Part shown: positions 25,680 through 40,509 of the stretch, piece by piece
Layout of the letters: every line of letters starts with the position of its first letter
Numbering within the stretch: position 1 is the first letter of the stretch
Source of the DNA: Plectrocnemia conspersa
Lineage: Eukaryota; Arthropoda; Insecta; Trichoptera; Polycentropodidae
Length of the DNA: 64,000 bases
Direction: 5' to 3'
Assembly (NCBI GenBank): GCA_009617715.1
Contig: VTFK01000093.1
Span: forward strand, 1,282,873 to 1,346,872
The notes under the pieces: model-generated
Seen by the model: only the letters and a program-made list of their open reading frames with translations
Databases searched by the model: none
Told to the model about the DNA's origin: nothing
Translations under genes and position numbers: made by a program

Positions 25680-26420
25680 TTGTGGAGACCACACAGATGC
25701 CTATGTTTGTGGGGATCTTATTCCTTAAATTTGCGTTAAAATCTGTGACCAAATATAATCATTCTTCAAGAAGGATAAATTAGACAGAGCCCTCGTTACG
25801 ACTAGAACTAAAGGGTTTCACATAAATAACACGCAAAGATTTTCTGGTGCATTGAATGAATGTTTCTTTGTTATGAAACGATCACGGGAAACAATATATC
25901 ACCAGAAGACAAAAAGCATTGTAAGGCCCAAAATTTACGTAACGCAATTCTATCTATCAGGCAAATGTCACTTTCTACAGGCGTATATTTATTTCGTTGT
26001 TATAAGAACTGAGTGCAACGGTTAGCTAGATGATTAAGATTGGTGATCAAGCTTTACAATCCTGAATACTTAAGCCTGGACTCCAATAAGGAGAGGGCAT
26101 TCATTTGGCAGACTCCGGCATACAGTCGAAGAGACTAGCAGACGCCCGCCCGCCTGCGGAGAACATACTATCATGGATGATCACATCCTGAGTGGAACTT
26201 CTCCATAGCAGAGAGGGTTCAACTTCCGCTATACTGTCGCTGCCACGCCACTTACAAGACCTCAGAGAATCTTTCACTGACAGCACCCCTGCGCCAGCTT
26301 TTTCACCACTGCTCAGAGAAAACGATCGTAGCCGCAATATATGTAATATAATCTAATAAATTTCACACTAGTTTCCACCTGCGTTATAAAGGTTGCGAAG
26401 TTACACCCCTAAGGGTTACC
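25680..26420. repeat. Dispersed ~735-bp repeat, copy B
   Basis: This aligns with 4,076-4,812 in the same orientation. The interval from TGTGACC (about 25,756) to GAAGTTACA (about 26,407) is bounded by TG...CA. The two copies differ by many substitutions and small indels, so the insertions are old. No internal coding region of a retrotransposon lies beside either copy. Confidence 0.75.
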
Positions 26421-27189
26421 AAACATTGATAAAATATATACATTGATAAAATAGTAATTATTTAAAAAAATAAAATGCGCAATAAAATAAAAATTTACGA
26501 TGCAGTATATATGTATATTAGTTGTCGTGATTAAAAACGTGTTTCAGTATATTGCGCAAAATGTATAGTTTGTTTTGTATTTTAATTATTTTGCCGTGCT
26601 GCTTTTTCAGTTAAAATAGTGCTACATTTTAATAATATTTCCGAATAAAATTAATTAAATTACACACTCAGGTGCAATCCTTGTGAAAAAATATTTTTTG
26701 GGATTTTATAAACATTATTCATTCCACAGTTTATTTATTTTCAGTTGCTAGGGAAATTTTATGTTCCAATCATATTGTGTATCGATTATATATCATTAAA
26801 TGTATTTAATTTGAATATAATTTATTTTTCATAAAATTAAATAAGATAATGCTTTTTAATGCTGTAAAATAAAATAATTATTATGGTAGGATTCGTTGTA
26901 AACATCGATACTTTAGTGAATAAACTGTGAAGTAATATGTAAATAGTATGAAGTATCAAATACTAAATGTCATTGCAAAATAAATATTAAAAAACTGAAT
27001 TATAACGTTTTCACGTTAAAGAAAAAAATCGTGTCGACTATGTAGATAACATATTCATGTTTGAAGCTTAAAAAATGTAATCGCATTCGTGTACAATAGT
27101 AGTTACTTAATCAAAGACTAATAAAATTGTCACTGTCGCACTGATTCTTTATTTGATAAATTTGAATAATTCTTTGTACCAAATTGCAT
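26421..27189. other. AT-rich intergenic DNA
   Basis: Nothing recognisable on either strand. Confidence 0.5.
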
Positions 27190-27490
27190 TCCATGAATGG
27201 TACGTACACACACCGCTAATCCTCTTGTCCATCAAATTAGTATTTTGGGGTCCCCCTTGAGATTTTCATCCGAAAAGGGAGTGCCCCTTCTTTTCGCCTA
27301 ACTGCAAGCGGCGTGCAATAAAAAATGCATTAAATTGCATTACGGATAAAAATGGTGTCTAGAATTGCCGTACAAATGTGATCGTGCGTGGCTCCGGGCA
27401 TATAGCTACGACCCCGATAAGCTCCGTTTTATTTCCCCTAGCTCCCCGATGAAAACGCTTAGGCTTAATGGGAATATACAGGGTAAGCGA
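27190..27490. other. Balanced-composition non-coding island
   Basis: About 300 bases of balanced composition directly upstream of the protease duplication and not repeated in the second unit. No coding frame is seen. Candidate regulatory or conserved element. Confidence 0.3.
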
Positions 27491-28639
27491 GAAGAACTAA
27501 ATGTATTAAAACATCGCTTACAGAAATTTTGATCCTAGGTATATATAATAATTTATTTTATAATAGATTTATAAAATCTTTTTATAGTATGAGGTCAATG
27601 TATATTAAACACTGTTTTTTCTTTTGTAGCTTTGTATTGATCAAAAGATTTAAATACGATTTTTATATTGTAAATTTTAACTATATATGTATGTGAGATT
27701 GCAGCTAAAACCGGTATTTTTAGAGATGAAAATTCGAGTCTGCTGCCATGGGTCTAACCAACAGCCTCTGGGTTATATACAGCTACACAAATACATATTT
27801 AAATATGTTCTCATATAACAAAAATGAACAAAAATAGAAAAAAATCTAATCAAAACGATGCAGTCAGAACAAGAAAGAAAGATTTTTCTCTTTGGTTGAT
27901 GCCCCCAACATCGAAGGTTGAAAAATTGGCAAGAAAAATAAATAATAATGTAATACGTATCCCATAAATTTATTTATGTAAAAAATATACTTGAAAACAA
28001 TATTTATAAATAATTAAATAAAAAAAACGCTGGTTTCTTTGGGCTATAAAAGTACTGCAAGTCATTACAATAAATCAGTAAGTAAAAGAACCCGACAAAT
28101 TCTGACTGTATTTTGTTAAAATACCAACTCAAGTCTAATGCTGTAGTTTTTTACACCCACATTTTTGTTCGAATTTAAGCAACATAAATATGTACTGCAT
28201 TAATTTTTAATAAATTAGCAATTTAAAAATATTTATATTTAAAAAAATCAAATTTTTCAAAATAGTTAAATTAAAGATAAGAATTGTTTTCAGATTTAAG
28301 TCGACAAAAAATCAAACAAAAATTTACAAGCTTTCAATGTAATTTGCATATAAGTAATATAAACAATGTTATATTTTCAGTGAGCTTATTAATTTATCCA
28401 TAATATTATAAAATATATATATAATTAACTATATATTTTATACTATAAGTTGGCAATTTTCATATTATAAAGCAATAAATATATTATTCTAAACTTCTAT
28501 TATTAAATATAAATTTAAATTATGAAAGGGTTTTGATTTTGGCTTACATATTTATTCATAAAAATCTATTTATACATTTATGAAAAACACCTTTTATAAT
28601 AACTCGTGTAGCACCTTTTTATGTTATGATTTATAACCA

Positions 28640-28773
28640 ATTAAATAGATAACACTATGTTTATTTTGTTGTGTGCATACTAAAGAAATTAATAAGCAAA
28701 TACAATGACTATATATAGAAGAAAATTATAAGCAATCATTTAGTTTTAAAGTGCGACTAATATTGATAATACC
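28640..28773 (+). promoter_or_regulatory. Core promoter of protease gene 1
   Basis: TATATATAG lies at 28,710-28,718. The predicted start site is near 28,742 in the initiator-like TTTAGTTT, 32 bases downstream, giving a 32-base 5' leader. A GATAA site at 28,648-28,652 is 62 bases upstream of the TATA box. All three elements and their spacing are conserved in the second gene, though its initiator is a better TCAGT. GATA sites fit gut expression, which is an inference. Confidence 0.75.
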
Positions 28774-30375
<1,602 letters not shown>

Positions 30376-30428
30376 TTAGATAATAAAAGGTTAACATACA
30401 GAACTCTGTAGGCAAGGTCTTTTATCTG

Positions 30429-30434
30429 AATAAA
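30429..30434 (+). terminator. Polyadenylation signal of protease gene 1
   Basis: AATAAA lies 54 bases after the stop codon in a segment conserved in gene 2, where the same signal sits at the equivalent place. Confidence 0.8.
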
Positions 30435-30619
30435 ATCATTATGTTTACCTAGCGTCGCATTGTTTATATTATAATATATGATTATTAATAATAACAAAAT
30501 TAAAAACAAAAATATCGTTTTATAAAAAATAAATATTTTTATACCTATATTTGAATTGTAGTTTCATGATTTTGTTATGGAAAACATAATGAGTTACTTA
30601 CAAACTTCTTTTATTTTAT

Positions 30620-31060
30620 TATATATTAGCTGTCGGTATCTCACTATCGAGAGGTACCGAAGCTAGCGAGTGTGTGAATACCGGACCCCTCATTTTTTTG
30701 GATTTTGCTTCGTTCTGATTTATTAATTTATTTTAAAATTAAATGGTTAAAAAAAGACAATAAAACTATTGTAAAGCTGTACAATTTACAATATAAATGG
30801 GAAGAGATTGCACGTGTGCATCCGAAAGACCCTACAGCATTTTTTACTGTTACCGCGTTTCTGCGTCAATTTGCGCACTACATTTTCATATTTATAATTA
30901 ATGATAGTAAAAATTGTTCAATCTAAGAAAAACTACTAAATATTTGCAATTCATTTGAAAATAGGTTTATAGCTCAGCTAAATATTTAAAAAAAAAAGTA
31001 TTTTGTATTATTTATAGAACTTTACGCGCTTACATTGTTTCTATTTAATTTTAGGTACTA
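30620..31060. other. Unit-1-specific spacer
   Basis: About 440 bases present only in unit 1 of the duplication. It contains a less AT-rich start (TATCGAGAGGTACCGAAGC) and a short forward frame at 30,705-30,926 without recognisable domains. It may be an insertion, or the ancestral sequence that unit 2 has lost. Confidence 0.5.
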
Positions 31061-31632
31061 GGAGCTGGTTTGACTCGTATTATTTATTTTTATAAGGTAT
31101 ATTTTTTCCTGTATTGTAATAACATTGATATAATTTGATAGATAACGGTGATTTATAATTAGTTCAAATAAAAAAAATTATCATATATTATAATAAATAA
31201 ATTATAAATGTGCTTTATAAAATATTTATGTTTACCTACAATGTTAATAAATATTGTATTTAAATAAATGAGTGAGATATATGAATATATGTATATTAGT
31301 TACACTATAAACTCAATGATTTGTAATATTTTATTTATTTCACGATATATACATACCTTTATTTACCAATTTAAACATACCAATATTGTTTTAATCAGAC
31401 ATAAATCATGCATAAAAATATGTGTTACAAATAATATTTTTTTTTATGCGAGTTTTCATACGTGATGAGTTATTTTTCATCGCATTTTCCCTATTTGCAA
31501 TGTATATTAACTATATACATTATGAAATCAAATATTATTTCAAGTCATTCATTCACATATTGAAAATGTTATATTTTTAGATACTTCACCGACTATATAA
31601 ATTACGTTATATAAACGCAGTGATTATTGTTG

Positions 31633-32279
31633 AATATTATTGATAAACACAAAACTGAATAATTGTTGAAAATATAAACTTTAATAGGATGATGATTTGT
31701 AATAATCAAAAAACCAGAACTTATCGATTAACTACGATTAATTATAGTGCTATAAAATAATATTGGGCTCCCATATTTAAACCCGAATCGTAAAAACAAT
31801 ATTGAATTTGTTGCTATTCAACATTTTTAATGTTTCGAACAAGATAAAAAAACCTCTGGAATATTGAAAAATCGAGATTTGAGTTCCCGACAGGCAAATT
31901 TTATGACGTAACTCTGTAAAGCCTCCATGCATATTGGCAATCTGCCGATTTACAGGTAAAGCGTTTTTTTTATTATTTCATTAAAATTTAGTTTTTAAAA
32001 TACCAAAGCAAAAATACGGTCTAATAGAGTAGTAAACGTTTGAAATATATTTTGCCGTGCAATATTTCCGACCTTTTTTAAAAGCTTTCAAGAAAACATA
32101 TTTTAAAACATCTAATACAGTCCTATCTTTTCCTATGCAGTGGTATGAAAAATGCAGTGTTTTAAAATTATTTTAACAAAAAAATTTCACCAATTCATAA
32201 AATTTTTCAAGATGTGAGAATTTTTGATTCAGGATTTTTATTGAGAAGAAACACTTATTGCTACGTACTGTTTTTACTT
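31633..32279. other. Spacer between the duplication units
   Basis: No gene is seen. A slightly less AT-rich stretch at 31,850-31,960 is not recognised. Confidence 0.5.
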
Positions 32280-32585
32280 TTTTTTTTTAAATCTTCCGTT
32301 GTAATCCGACAAGCGTTCTATCAAATAGATAAATTAATCAGACATAATACATATTCACAAGTTATTATTTACAATTACTTTTACATTAATGACATTAAAA
32401 GTCTGGCAACCATTGATATTTATTTAATAATTAATCAATCATTAAGCATGTAATAATTTATAATTAATAAATGTGACATTGCAGCTGGGGCCGGCTTTTT
32501 TTTATAATAAAGCATTTTTAGAAATGTACCCGGCGGCCTCTGGGATACATACAGCTAACCAAACACATACACACATTTGAATTTG
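32280..32585 (-). repeat. tRNA-derived SINE remnant at the edge of duplication unit 2
   Basis: This matches the SINE at 54,194-54,479 along its length: CCGTTGTAA(T/C)(C/T)(C/T)GACA, then TAA(A/G)TTAATCA, then TGCAGCTGGGGCCGG. The tRNA-like head, which should lie at the high-coordinate end, is badly decayed. A shorter related piece sits at the start of unit 1 (about 27,690-27,790). Confidence 0.65.
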
Positions 32586-33380
32586 TTCTCATATAAGAAA
32601 AATTAACAAAAATAGAAAACAACTAGAATCGAAAACGATGAAGTCAGGAAGGGAAAGAAAGATTTTTCTCTTCGGATGATACCCTCCCAGCAGTAAAGAT
32701 CGAGACATTGGCAAGTAAAATAAATGAAAATGATTTACGTATCCTATGAATTTATATATTTAAAAATGTACTTAAAAACAATTTTTATAAATAATTTAAA
32801 TAAGAAAATTAAATAGCAGAAAATAAAAGCTTTCTTTGGTCTATAAAACTAAAGCAAGTCATTTCAATAAATCAGTGAATAAAAAAACGCGACAAATTAT
32901 CACTGTATTTTATCAGAATACCAACACAAGTTCAGTAGTTTTTTACAGCCATGTTTTTGTTTAAATATTAACGACATAAATATGTACTGTATTAATTCTA
33001 GTAATTTGAAATATTTATGTTTGAAAAAATCAACTTTTTCAAAATAGTTAAATTAACGAAAAGCATTGGTTTCACATTTGAGTCAACAAATAAATCAAAC
33101 CAAAATGTATAAGCTTTCAATTAGATTTGTATATAAATAATATAAACAATTTTCAGTGAGTCATTAATTAATCCATAATATTAGTATAAGATATATAGTT
33201 AAAATGGCAATTTTCATATTAAAAAGCAATACATATATTCTTCTATACTATTATATTAAATATAAATTTAAATTTTGATAAGGTGTTGACATATTTATTA
33301 ATGAAAATCTTTTTTTAAATTGATCAAAAACACCTTTTAAAACAACTCGCGTAACACCTTTTTATATCATGATTTATAAC

Positions 33381-33516
33381 CGATTAAATCGATAACGCTA
33401 TGTTTATTTTGTTAGATACATATTAAACAAATTAATAAGCAAATACAATGACTATATATAAAAGAAAATTGAAGGCAATCATTCAGTTTTAAAGTGCGAC
33501 TAATATAGATTATATC
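33381..33516 (+). promoter_or_regulatory. Core promoter of protease gene 2
   Basis: GATAA lies at 33,391-33,395 and TATATATAAAA at 33,453-33,463. TCAGT at 33,483-33,487, with its A 32 bases from the start of the TATA box, is a canonical arthropod initiator. The predicted 5' leader is 32 bases. Spacing is identical to gene 1. Confidence 0.8.
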
Positions 33517-34897
33517 ATGAAGCTACTACTTATTTTTTTAATTGTGTTATTTACTGATATAGGATATGCGCGTAGGATATGTTTTAAAACAATTTTATAT
33601 TACAATAAATTATGTACTAATCGATTATTTATTTTAGTTATTTTACCTCCAAAGAACAGAACGGACCTCGTAATTATAGACGATGGATTAGGTAAGTTAT
33701 TTTTATCAATATTTTATTTTCATATTATACATACAATATATAAACCGTAATTTCAGATGAGGATTGTTCATTTTGTCCAGAATGCGATGACTGTACGTAA
33801 CTGGTATACTGAACTCAAATATGTAATATATAATATAACTAATTATACAATTATTTATTTGTGTAGCTAATGAAACAGACGATTCTGCAGATATTGAGCT
33901 AGATGAAGGTATTTTATCTTATATATATATATAAATTATAACATTAATTATGTGCATTTATAACACTTTTCTTCAAATTAGATGTTGCGGGCGAAGATTC
34001 TTTTGCCCAAGGGCCCAGGATAGTTGGTGGACAAAATGCTTCACCTGGTTTGATTCCTTATATTGTTTCTTTAAGGAGTTCTAATAATCGCCATTTTTGT
34101 GGAGGAACTATAATTGCGGATAGGTGGATATTAACAGCTGCTCATTGTGTCGACAAGTAAGGTAATATTTTATTATAATAATTTATCTTATTTGATTAAT
34201 GGTAAATGTATAATTTCAGGGGACTCTTAAATCACGTCATTTCTGGTACTACATTTTTATATTCTGGAGGAGCACAATCTGGCGTGAAAAGAGTTGTTAT
34301 ACACAATAGATATAACAACAGACCGCATGTTCATGATATTGCAATGATACAAACAAAATGTGACTTTACATTTAATAATGAAACACAGCCTTTAAAAATA
34401 CCTAAAAGAACGCCTGGCACAGGAGCTACTCTTAGAGCTTCTGGATGGGGTTTATTAAACGTAAATATCATCGACAATAGGAAAATATTATGTCATTGTC
34501 GTAACAAATTATATTTTTATAGTTCCCGGGGAATATACCAAATAATTTACAATATCTTGATACAAAAATTATGAGGCGAGGAAAATGCCGAAAAGCAATG
34601 AAACCCGGAAAAGTTTACAATGGTAACGTGTGCACATATATTGGTCCAGGAAAGGGGTTGTGTTTTGTTAGTAGATATTTTCAATATTTTTTTTATTATT
34701 ATTTTAAGTATACACTTTATGATAATATTTGGATTGTTTTATATTAGGGTGATTCTGGTGGGCCTTTGGCAGTTAACGGTGAAGTCCACGGTATTGTTTC
34801 TTGGGGATACCCTTGCGCTAAAGGAAAACCTGATGTTAATACTAGAGTCGCTAAGTACAGAGGATGGATTAGAAGGATGATAAAAAAATATCCCTAA
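33517..34897 (+). CDS. Secreted brachyurin-like (chymotrypsin-fold, S1A) serine protease zymogen 2
   Basis: The exons are 33,517-33,580, 33,638-33,691, 33,757-33,792, 33,867-33,908, 33,982-34,156, 34,220-34,460, 34,523-34,666 and 34,748-34,897, joining to 301 residues. Layout is as in gene 1: a signal peptide ending GYA, a ~60-residue acidic prodomain with [10 protein letters not shown], and activation at GPR|IVGG after residue 78. The triad is His120, Asp163 and Ser255 in the motifs LTAAHC, HDIAMI and GDSGGPL. Gly189 and Asp226 (GKPDVNT) are kept, as is the extra Cys in QTKCDFTFN. The first donor (T|GTTTTA) is weak compared with gene 1 and should be checked in transcripts. Intron 4 is only 73 bases, against 288 in gene 1. 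Differences from gene 1 are spread along the protein and leave the active site unchanged, so both genes look functional. Confidence 0.92.
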
Positions 34898-34948
34898 TTA
34901 CGTAATACAACGATATCATATAGAACTCAGAAGGCAATGTTTTATTTG

Positions 34949-34954
34949 AATAAA
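34949..34954 (+). terminator. Polyadenylation signal of protease gene 2
   Basis: AATAAA lies 52 bases after the stop, at the place equivalent to that in gene 1. Confidence 0.8.
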
Positions 34955-35139
34955 AGCATTATGTGTACTTAGCGTGGTATTATTTGTATAATAATATATT
35001 AATATTAATAATTAACACACTAAAACATCGTTTTATAAAAAAACATTTTTTTCAGGCCTATATTAGAATTGTAGTTTCATGCTTTTGTTATGAAAATATA
35101 AGAGTTATTTAAAATTTTGTTTTATTAATTATGCATAAT

Positions 35140-37314
35140 AAATTAAAAAAATATTATATGGAACATATGTTTAAATAAACATATTTAAACTTTTTTTTAA
35201 AGTATTTTACACATACTATTTTACCTTCATCTGCTCTTTGCTAATCCAACTTTGTTAAGAATACTTTAATGAGATAATTACTAAGTATTGTATATATTTA
35301 GGCGTTTTTTAACTTGAATCACTGAAGTTGAATAATTTTTATTAACACCTCTCCTCAGGATAAAATTAATATCTATTTGCTACATATTTCTTAATCATAC
35401 TTTTTTCGTAATGAAAATATTAATACTAACCAATATTTATTTGTTATTTATAAATGGCTAAACAAAGCTCACAGATAATATTTTATAAAATTTGTAACAT
35501 CACACGTCGGACCAGTGGTGTAAGTCAATTGCTAACACATAAAAGCCATTGGTTTGAACTCCACAATAATGTTTTACAATTAGTGCTTATAATATGTAAT
35601 AAACTCGATTGTAGGTACCAACAGAGGTACCTACAATCGATAAAAAAGAGATATCTGGGCCTATCTTTCGCTTTCCCTAAGCTAGTTTGGAACCTGAAAC
35701 AGCTAAATCGACGATAAACCTTGAACGAAATAAATTTTCTGCTCTGAGGCCTACGAAACTAACGTTTGAATTATGCCTACCCTGTCAGTATTTTCGACGA
35801 AGACGCCTCAGCGTTCGCAAACCAGGCAGATTGAGGAGCCCTCCTCAGATACTATGTCTACTGCAGATATTCGCAGGATGCTGATTATGCTCCAAAATTC
35901 GAATTAAGGCTGGCAAGTGCCGCAGTAAAATGGAAATCGCCCTGATGATGGTTGAAAACTTGGACGAGAAATCAACATGTTGATGTGTAATCCGATATAA
36001 AACTAAATAACTATAACTACTCATTAGTGATCACAAAATTATTTTTATCGTAATAAAGGAAACTTATTTAAAACCGCACATTAACATCTACATACGTAAC
36101 TTTGTTTACCTCCGGAAGGACCATCTCTCAAGACCAGGTGAAGAAGTCGCGATATTTGTAAATAAATCAATAAAGCTCTCGCGCATAAACAATAACACAA
36201 TGAACCTAAAAACCACCGCAGTATAAATTAAACATAAAAATATAATATTAATAATTACTGCAAGGTAAAGTTCCCAAGGATGTGAATTGGTCCGTAGCGA
36301 TATGCATACTATTTTTGATTTTGGAAATTCGATGATTTCAACTGGGAATCGTTACGCTGGATACGTGCATTGGAATCGATTCGGGACGACGCTTTTTCAC
36401 TTCTTACACGACACGGATACGATTACCCTACCAACCGCACGACATCGTCAATTTCATATGTTGCGTTAATTAAACTCAGATCTCAGATATGCAATGCATT
36501 TAGGCTTTATTACACATTTCTGTGTTTTATGAACTCGATTGTGAGGATATTCATAAAATTGTCTTTGACTATAACAATACTGATTGGAAGAGTTTCAAGA
36601 GTATTGTAGAGTCTCGTATCGTCAAAATTATGCCACTACGTATAGTAAAACAATCGACTATAATATCATTTCACAACCTTAATCGAACAAGAAAAAATAT
36701 CATCAGTGCCTACGCGCTTAAATATATATAATAATATTGAATTTACTTCAGTGGTTATTTAATTGCTTAAAATTTAAAATAAAGGCAAATAGCGGTAGCA
36801 AAAAAAGAAATCTTCACAGTTAAAAACCTTAATTAACCAACTGGTCATATTCGCGATAAAATTCAGAACATTAATAAAGAAACGTGGTCGTGTAAAATTA
36901 AAAAGCTATAACCAGCAGATAATTCATTAAAATAAACAGCGTTAAAGAACTTAAAAATAATCATGGTTAAGACGGATTAACATAAAAATAATTTGAAATC
37001 CCCAAATAATTAAACACTCCCTCTTAATACAAAAAGTTTAAAGCAGGTTCTTGAGAAACCTTTAAATAATATTATTTGGGTATTATCCGACTTTGAATCC
37101 TTGCCCCTTTATTTTAAAAGCTTTGGGATTTGATTTAATTATATCTCGCTAAAAGTTGTATGTCGCTAAGCATTTTTTTAAGCTACTAAAGATCGAGAAT
37201 CATGATCGCGTCCTCTGCTGACCATTAAAGTCAAGAAGTCCGCATTAATCGACTCGCCAATGACTGCCGCTATCCGACTCCTTAATAAGCTGGCATTTAT
37301 TGATCTATATAATT
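35140..37314. mobile_element. Unit-2-specific insertion with probable retrotransposon debris
   Basis: About 2.2 kb absent from unit 1. At 35,680-35,910 a less AT-rich stretch has a short Thr/Ser/Gln-rich frame starting MPTLSVFSTKTPQRS, which could be a gag-like start but is broken. At 36,500-36,700 DYNNTDWKSFKSIVES resembles the linker between endonuclease and reverse transcriptase in Jockey-type elements. No catalytic motif, terminal repeat or tail was found, so class and boundaries are tentative. Confidence 0.45.
35605..35640. repeat. Perfect 15-bp inverted repeat, 6-nt loop
   Basis: The arms TCGATTGTAGGTACC and GGTACCTACAATCGA are exactly complementary and flank AACAGA. It lies inside the unit-2-specific insertion. 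Confidence 0.95.
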
Positions 37315-37919
37315 TTAGGTACTAGAAGCTGGTTTGATTCGTATTATTTAATTTTCATATTTTAATATATTTTTATTTTAATATATGTTTTTTCTGTATT
37401 GTAATAATATTTACTCATTGAGATAACTTGATAAGTAACGGTGATTTAAATTTATTTAAAATAAAAAAAAATTGTCATATATTTTATTAAATTATAAATG
37501 TGCTTTATAAAATATTTTACGTTTACATCCAATGTTAATAAATATTGTTATTAAATAAATGAGTGAGATATATGTATGTATTATACTATATATTAGTTGC
37601 ACTATAAACTCTTTGATTCGTGATATTTTATTTTATTTCACAATATATACCTATATTTATTTACCAATTTAAACATACCAATATTGCTTTAATAGGCATA
37701 AATCATGCATAAAAATATATTTTTCAAATCTTTTTTTTATGTGAGTTTTCATACTTCTATATTTGTGAATGTGTATTTTTTTTATCGCAATGTACATTAA
37801 CAATATACATTATGAAATCAAATATTATTTCAAGTCATTCATTCACATATTGAAAATGTTATATTTTTAGATACTTCACCGACCATATAAATTACGTTAT
37901 GTAAACGTGGTGATTATTG

Positions 37920-40509
37920 TCTAGACGTTTACATATGTTTTTATACATAATTTTGCCTTTGTTTTTTTGACACTAAAATATCTATTGAATTTAAAATAAA
38001 AACACCAAAGATTTTACTAAAAGCATAAAAAATCGATTTATTACTTTAAACACGTGTTTTATGAATAATGATTTATGATCAACTAAAGTGACATTGATAT
38101 ATTTTTAATACTCTACGAATAATTAATTTATGTGTTCATCATTCATAAAATATGTAAAAAAGCTATTAATACGGCTTGTGAGTACCTTTTTTTGAGATGA
38201 TGATGTACTAAAATGCAAATTAAAACAAAATTTTAAATATAAAGAAATATTCTAAAAAATACTATAAAATCCAATAAAAAGTATGCATTAGATATAATGA
38301 AAGTATATGAATCACAACCTTACGTTTTGGCAAAAAAATTAAACAGATATTAATAATATATGGGAGAAAACAAACATTATGTATATATTATAGTTTCAAA
38401 TAAAAAAAATACTCGCGTAGTAACCATAGGATATTTTTTTCATTAACAAAATTGAAACAGAGATTATCAAAATTTAGATTGTAGTTTTTAAAATCAGAGT
38501 TTAATAAATCGATAAGAACTACAGTGTCATGGTTATACGTTCATACAAAATACGTTCGTTACAATAAAGCTAAGAATCTTGGAAGATGTATAGCAGACAG
38601 TCGTTTACATGTAAAGATTACTTCCACTAGCAAAATGATTTCAACATCTTCAGTAAATGTTTCTTTAGTGAAAATGTTTCCACCGAAAGATAATTCCATG
38701 ATATAGAGATTTTGAAGTTAAAAGTTGATGGATGCTCATCTTAATAGAAAATTTTAATCTTTAAATAAATAAATATAGAGAAGAAATCTGCAACAGATCG
38801 AATGCATTTTAACAATATAAAAAAAAAACTTGAATTTTTAATTGGCGTATTTATGTATTTTTAAACAACGTAAAGAGCAGAGGGCCCAGGTAGACACTAG
38901 AGGTGAAATATTATTTTGACAATCGACCGCCATAGGTTACAAGCTGTCTACGATCGCTCAAATAACTTAAGAATAACTGAGTTAAATCATCTGAGCAACC
39001 GAGGTTTGACAATTTTATTAATAATAACTCATGACAAACCTTTTAGAAAACATTTTCAAAATTCGTATATACGACGTCTAATTGAATTCTCGCATCAAGA
39101 GATTAAGTCACCGTTTTGGTGAGACAGATGGCTCGTTACAATGGAACGGGCGGTGTTGGTATAAATAAGTTAAATTATATTATTTTTTGCACCTTAACTT
39201 AAGTATTTTAAAATTATTTATGCCATAAAATAAATAAATAAATAAATAACGACAAATTCAATGAACTAAATAATGATAAATAATTTTCAATTAATCGGAA
39301 TTAAAAATAGTTCATATTTTATCAGAATAACAGTTAAAAATATTTTTTTCTCCAAATTATGCTACATGTTAAAGATGCATATGATATAATTGAATAATGT
39401 TGTATAATTTATAAATTAAAAAATCTGTATACAAAATCAAAATCAAGATCAATCTAAATAAAACGATTTACTGTATACCTCCTAATTGATTAATTTTTAT
39501 TTAACAGAAATTATTTGTATTATCCATAAAAAATCAAAGATGGTTTAATTGCATTTGCATATCACATAACGGCAGCCACAATCTGGCGTGCAACCTTATG
39601 CCACCTGCTAATTTTACGTTTGATAAATGGCAGCCACAGAATTAATGTGTCCTTCCGTTATAAATTAACAGTCTCTGTTTGTTGTGGTCGTCAACTTTGA
39701 CGCTGATTACCGCGAATGTCTAAATACTATTTGAGCAAAACCATATAAGCGGTAATGCATATACATATATATATATATAGCAGGAATTCTGTCAATAAAA
39801 AAAAAAATATCTGTAAATAGATAAAAAATCTCTTTCGTGCGAAACTTAAATTATTTGCTGAAAAATGTTAGTAAGATTTTTCAGTGATAATTGTAATTGG
39901 TACAAAGTATCAAATCAGAAATATTCTATAATGATTATTAAATTTAAAGATAATATATAACACCATACTAAAATAAAGATTACAATATGAAAAAAACGTT
40001 ATTTAATCTAAACATAAATGCAGACTTAAAAAAACATAGGTATAAGATATATATTTTATTAAAATTAATGTATATAACGTATGTAGTATATAAATTTGTA
40101 GCTACTCAATGTTTTTATGCAATTCATTAAAATTCAAACAACATCGATCTTAAAATATAGCAATAGATGCATAATTTCTGACCTTCAGTATGCTTTTTTT
40201 GCGAAAATATCGACATGTGCTGATTTCATTCTAGCTGGTATGCTAAAAATATAAAATAAATTCTCACACATTCGCTGTTGCTTGTTTTTGATATATAATT
40301 TAAAACAAATACTTTCCCTGATGTATGGAAAATTATACATAAAATTGGAAACAAAGCAATGCAATGCTATATAGGTCTGTGTCGATTTTATCAGCATCAG
40401 CCAAAGCATTTGAATGCATTCTTCATAATTTTGCCTAAAATCATATCAAAGGATATTTGAAAAATCTAGATAGAGACAATTATGTAAAGACAAGAAAAAA
40501 TTAATAAAA
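37920..40509. other. Intergenic DNA
   Basis: No gene is seen. A less AT-rich stretch at 38,880-39,165 and another at 39,550-39,730 are not recognised. An AAAT microsatellite lies near 39,226-39,247 and an AT dinucleotide run near 39,760. Confidence 0.5.

Larger units (their letters stand above)
32466..37919. repeat. Protease segmental duplication, unit 2
   Basis: This is the direct copy of 27,690-31,632, enlarged by about 2.2 kb of unrelated sequence at roughly 35,140-37,314. Coding exons, introns 1-3 and 5-7, promoter and 3' end all align with unit 1. Confidence 0.92.
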
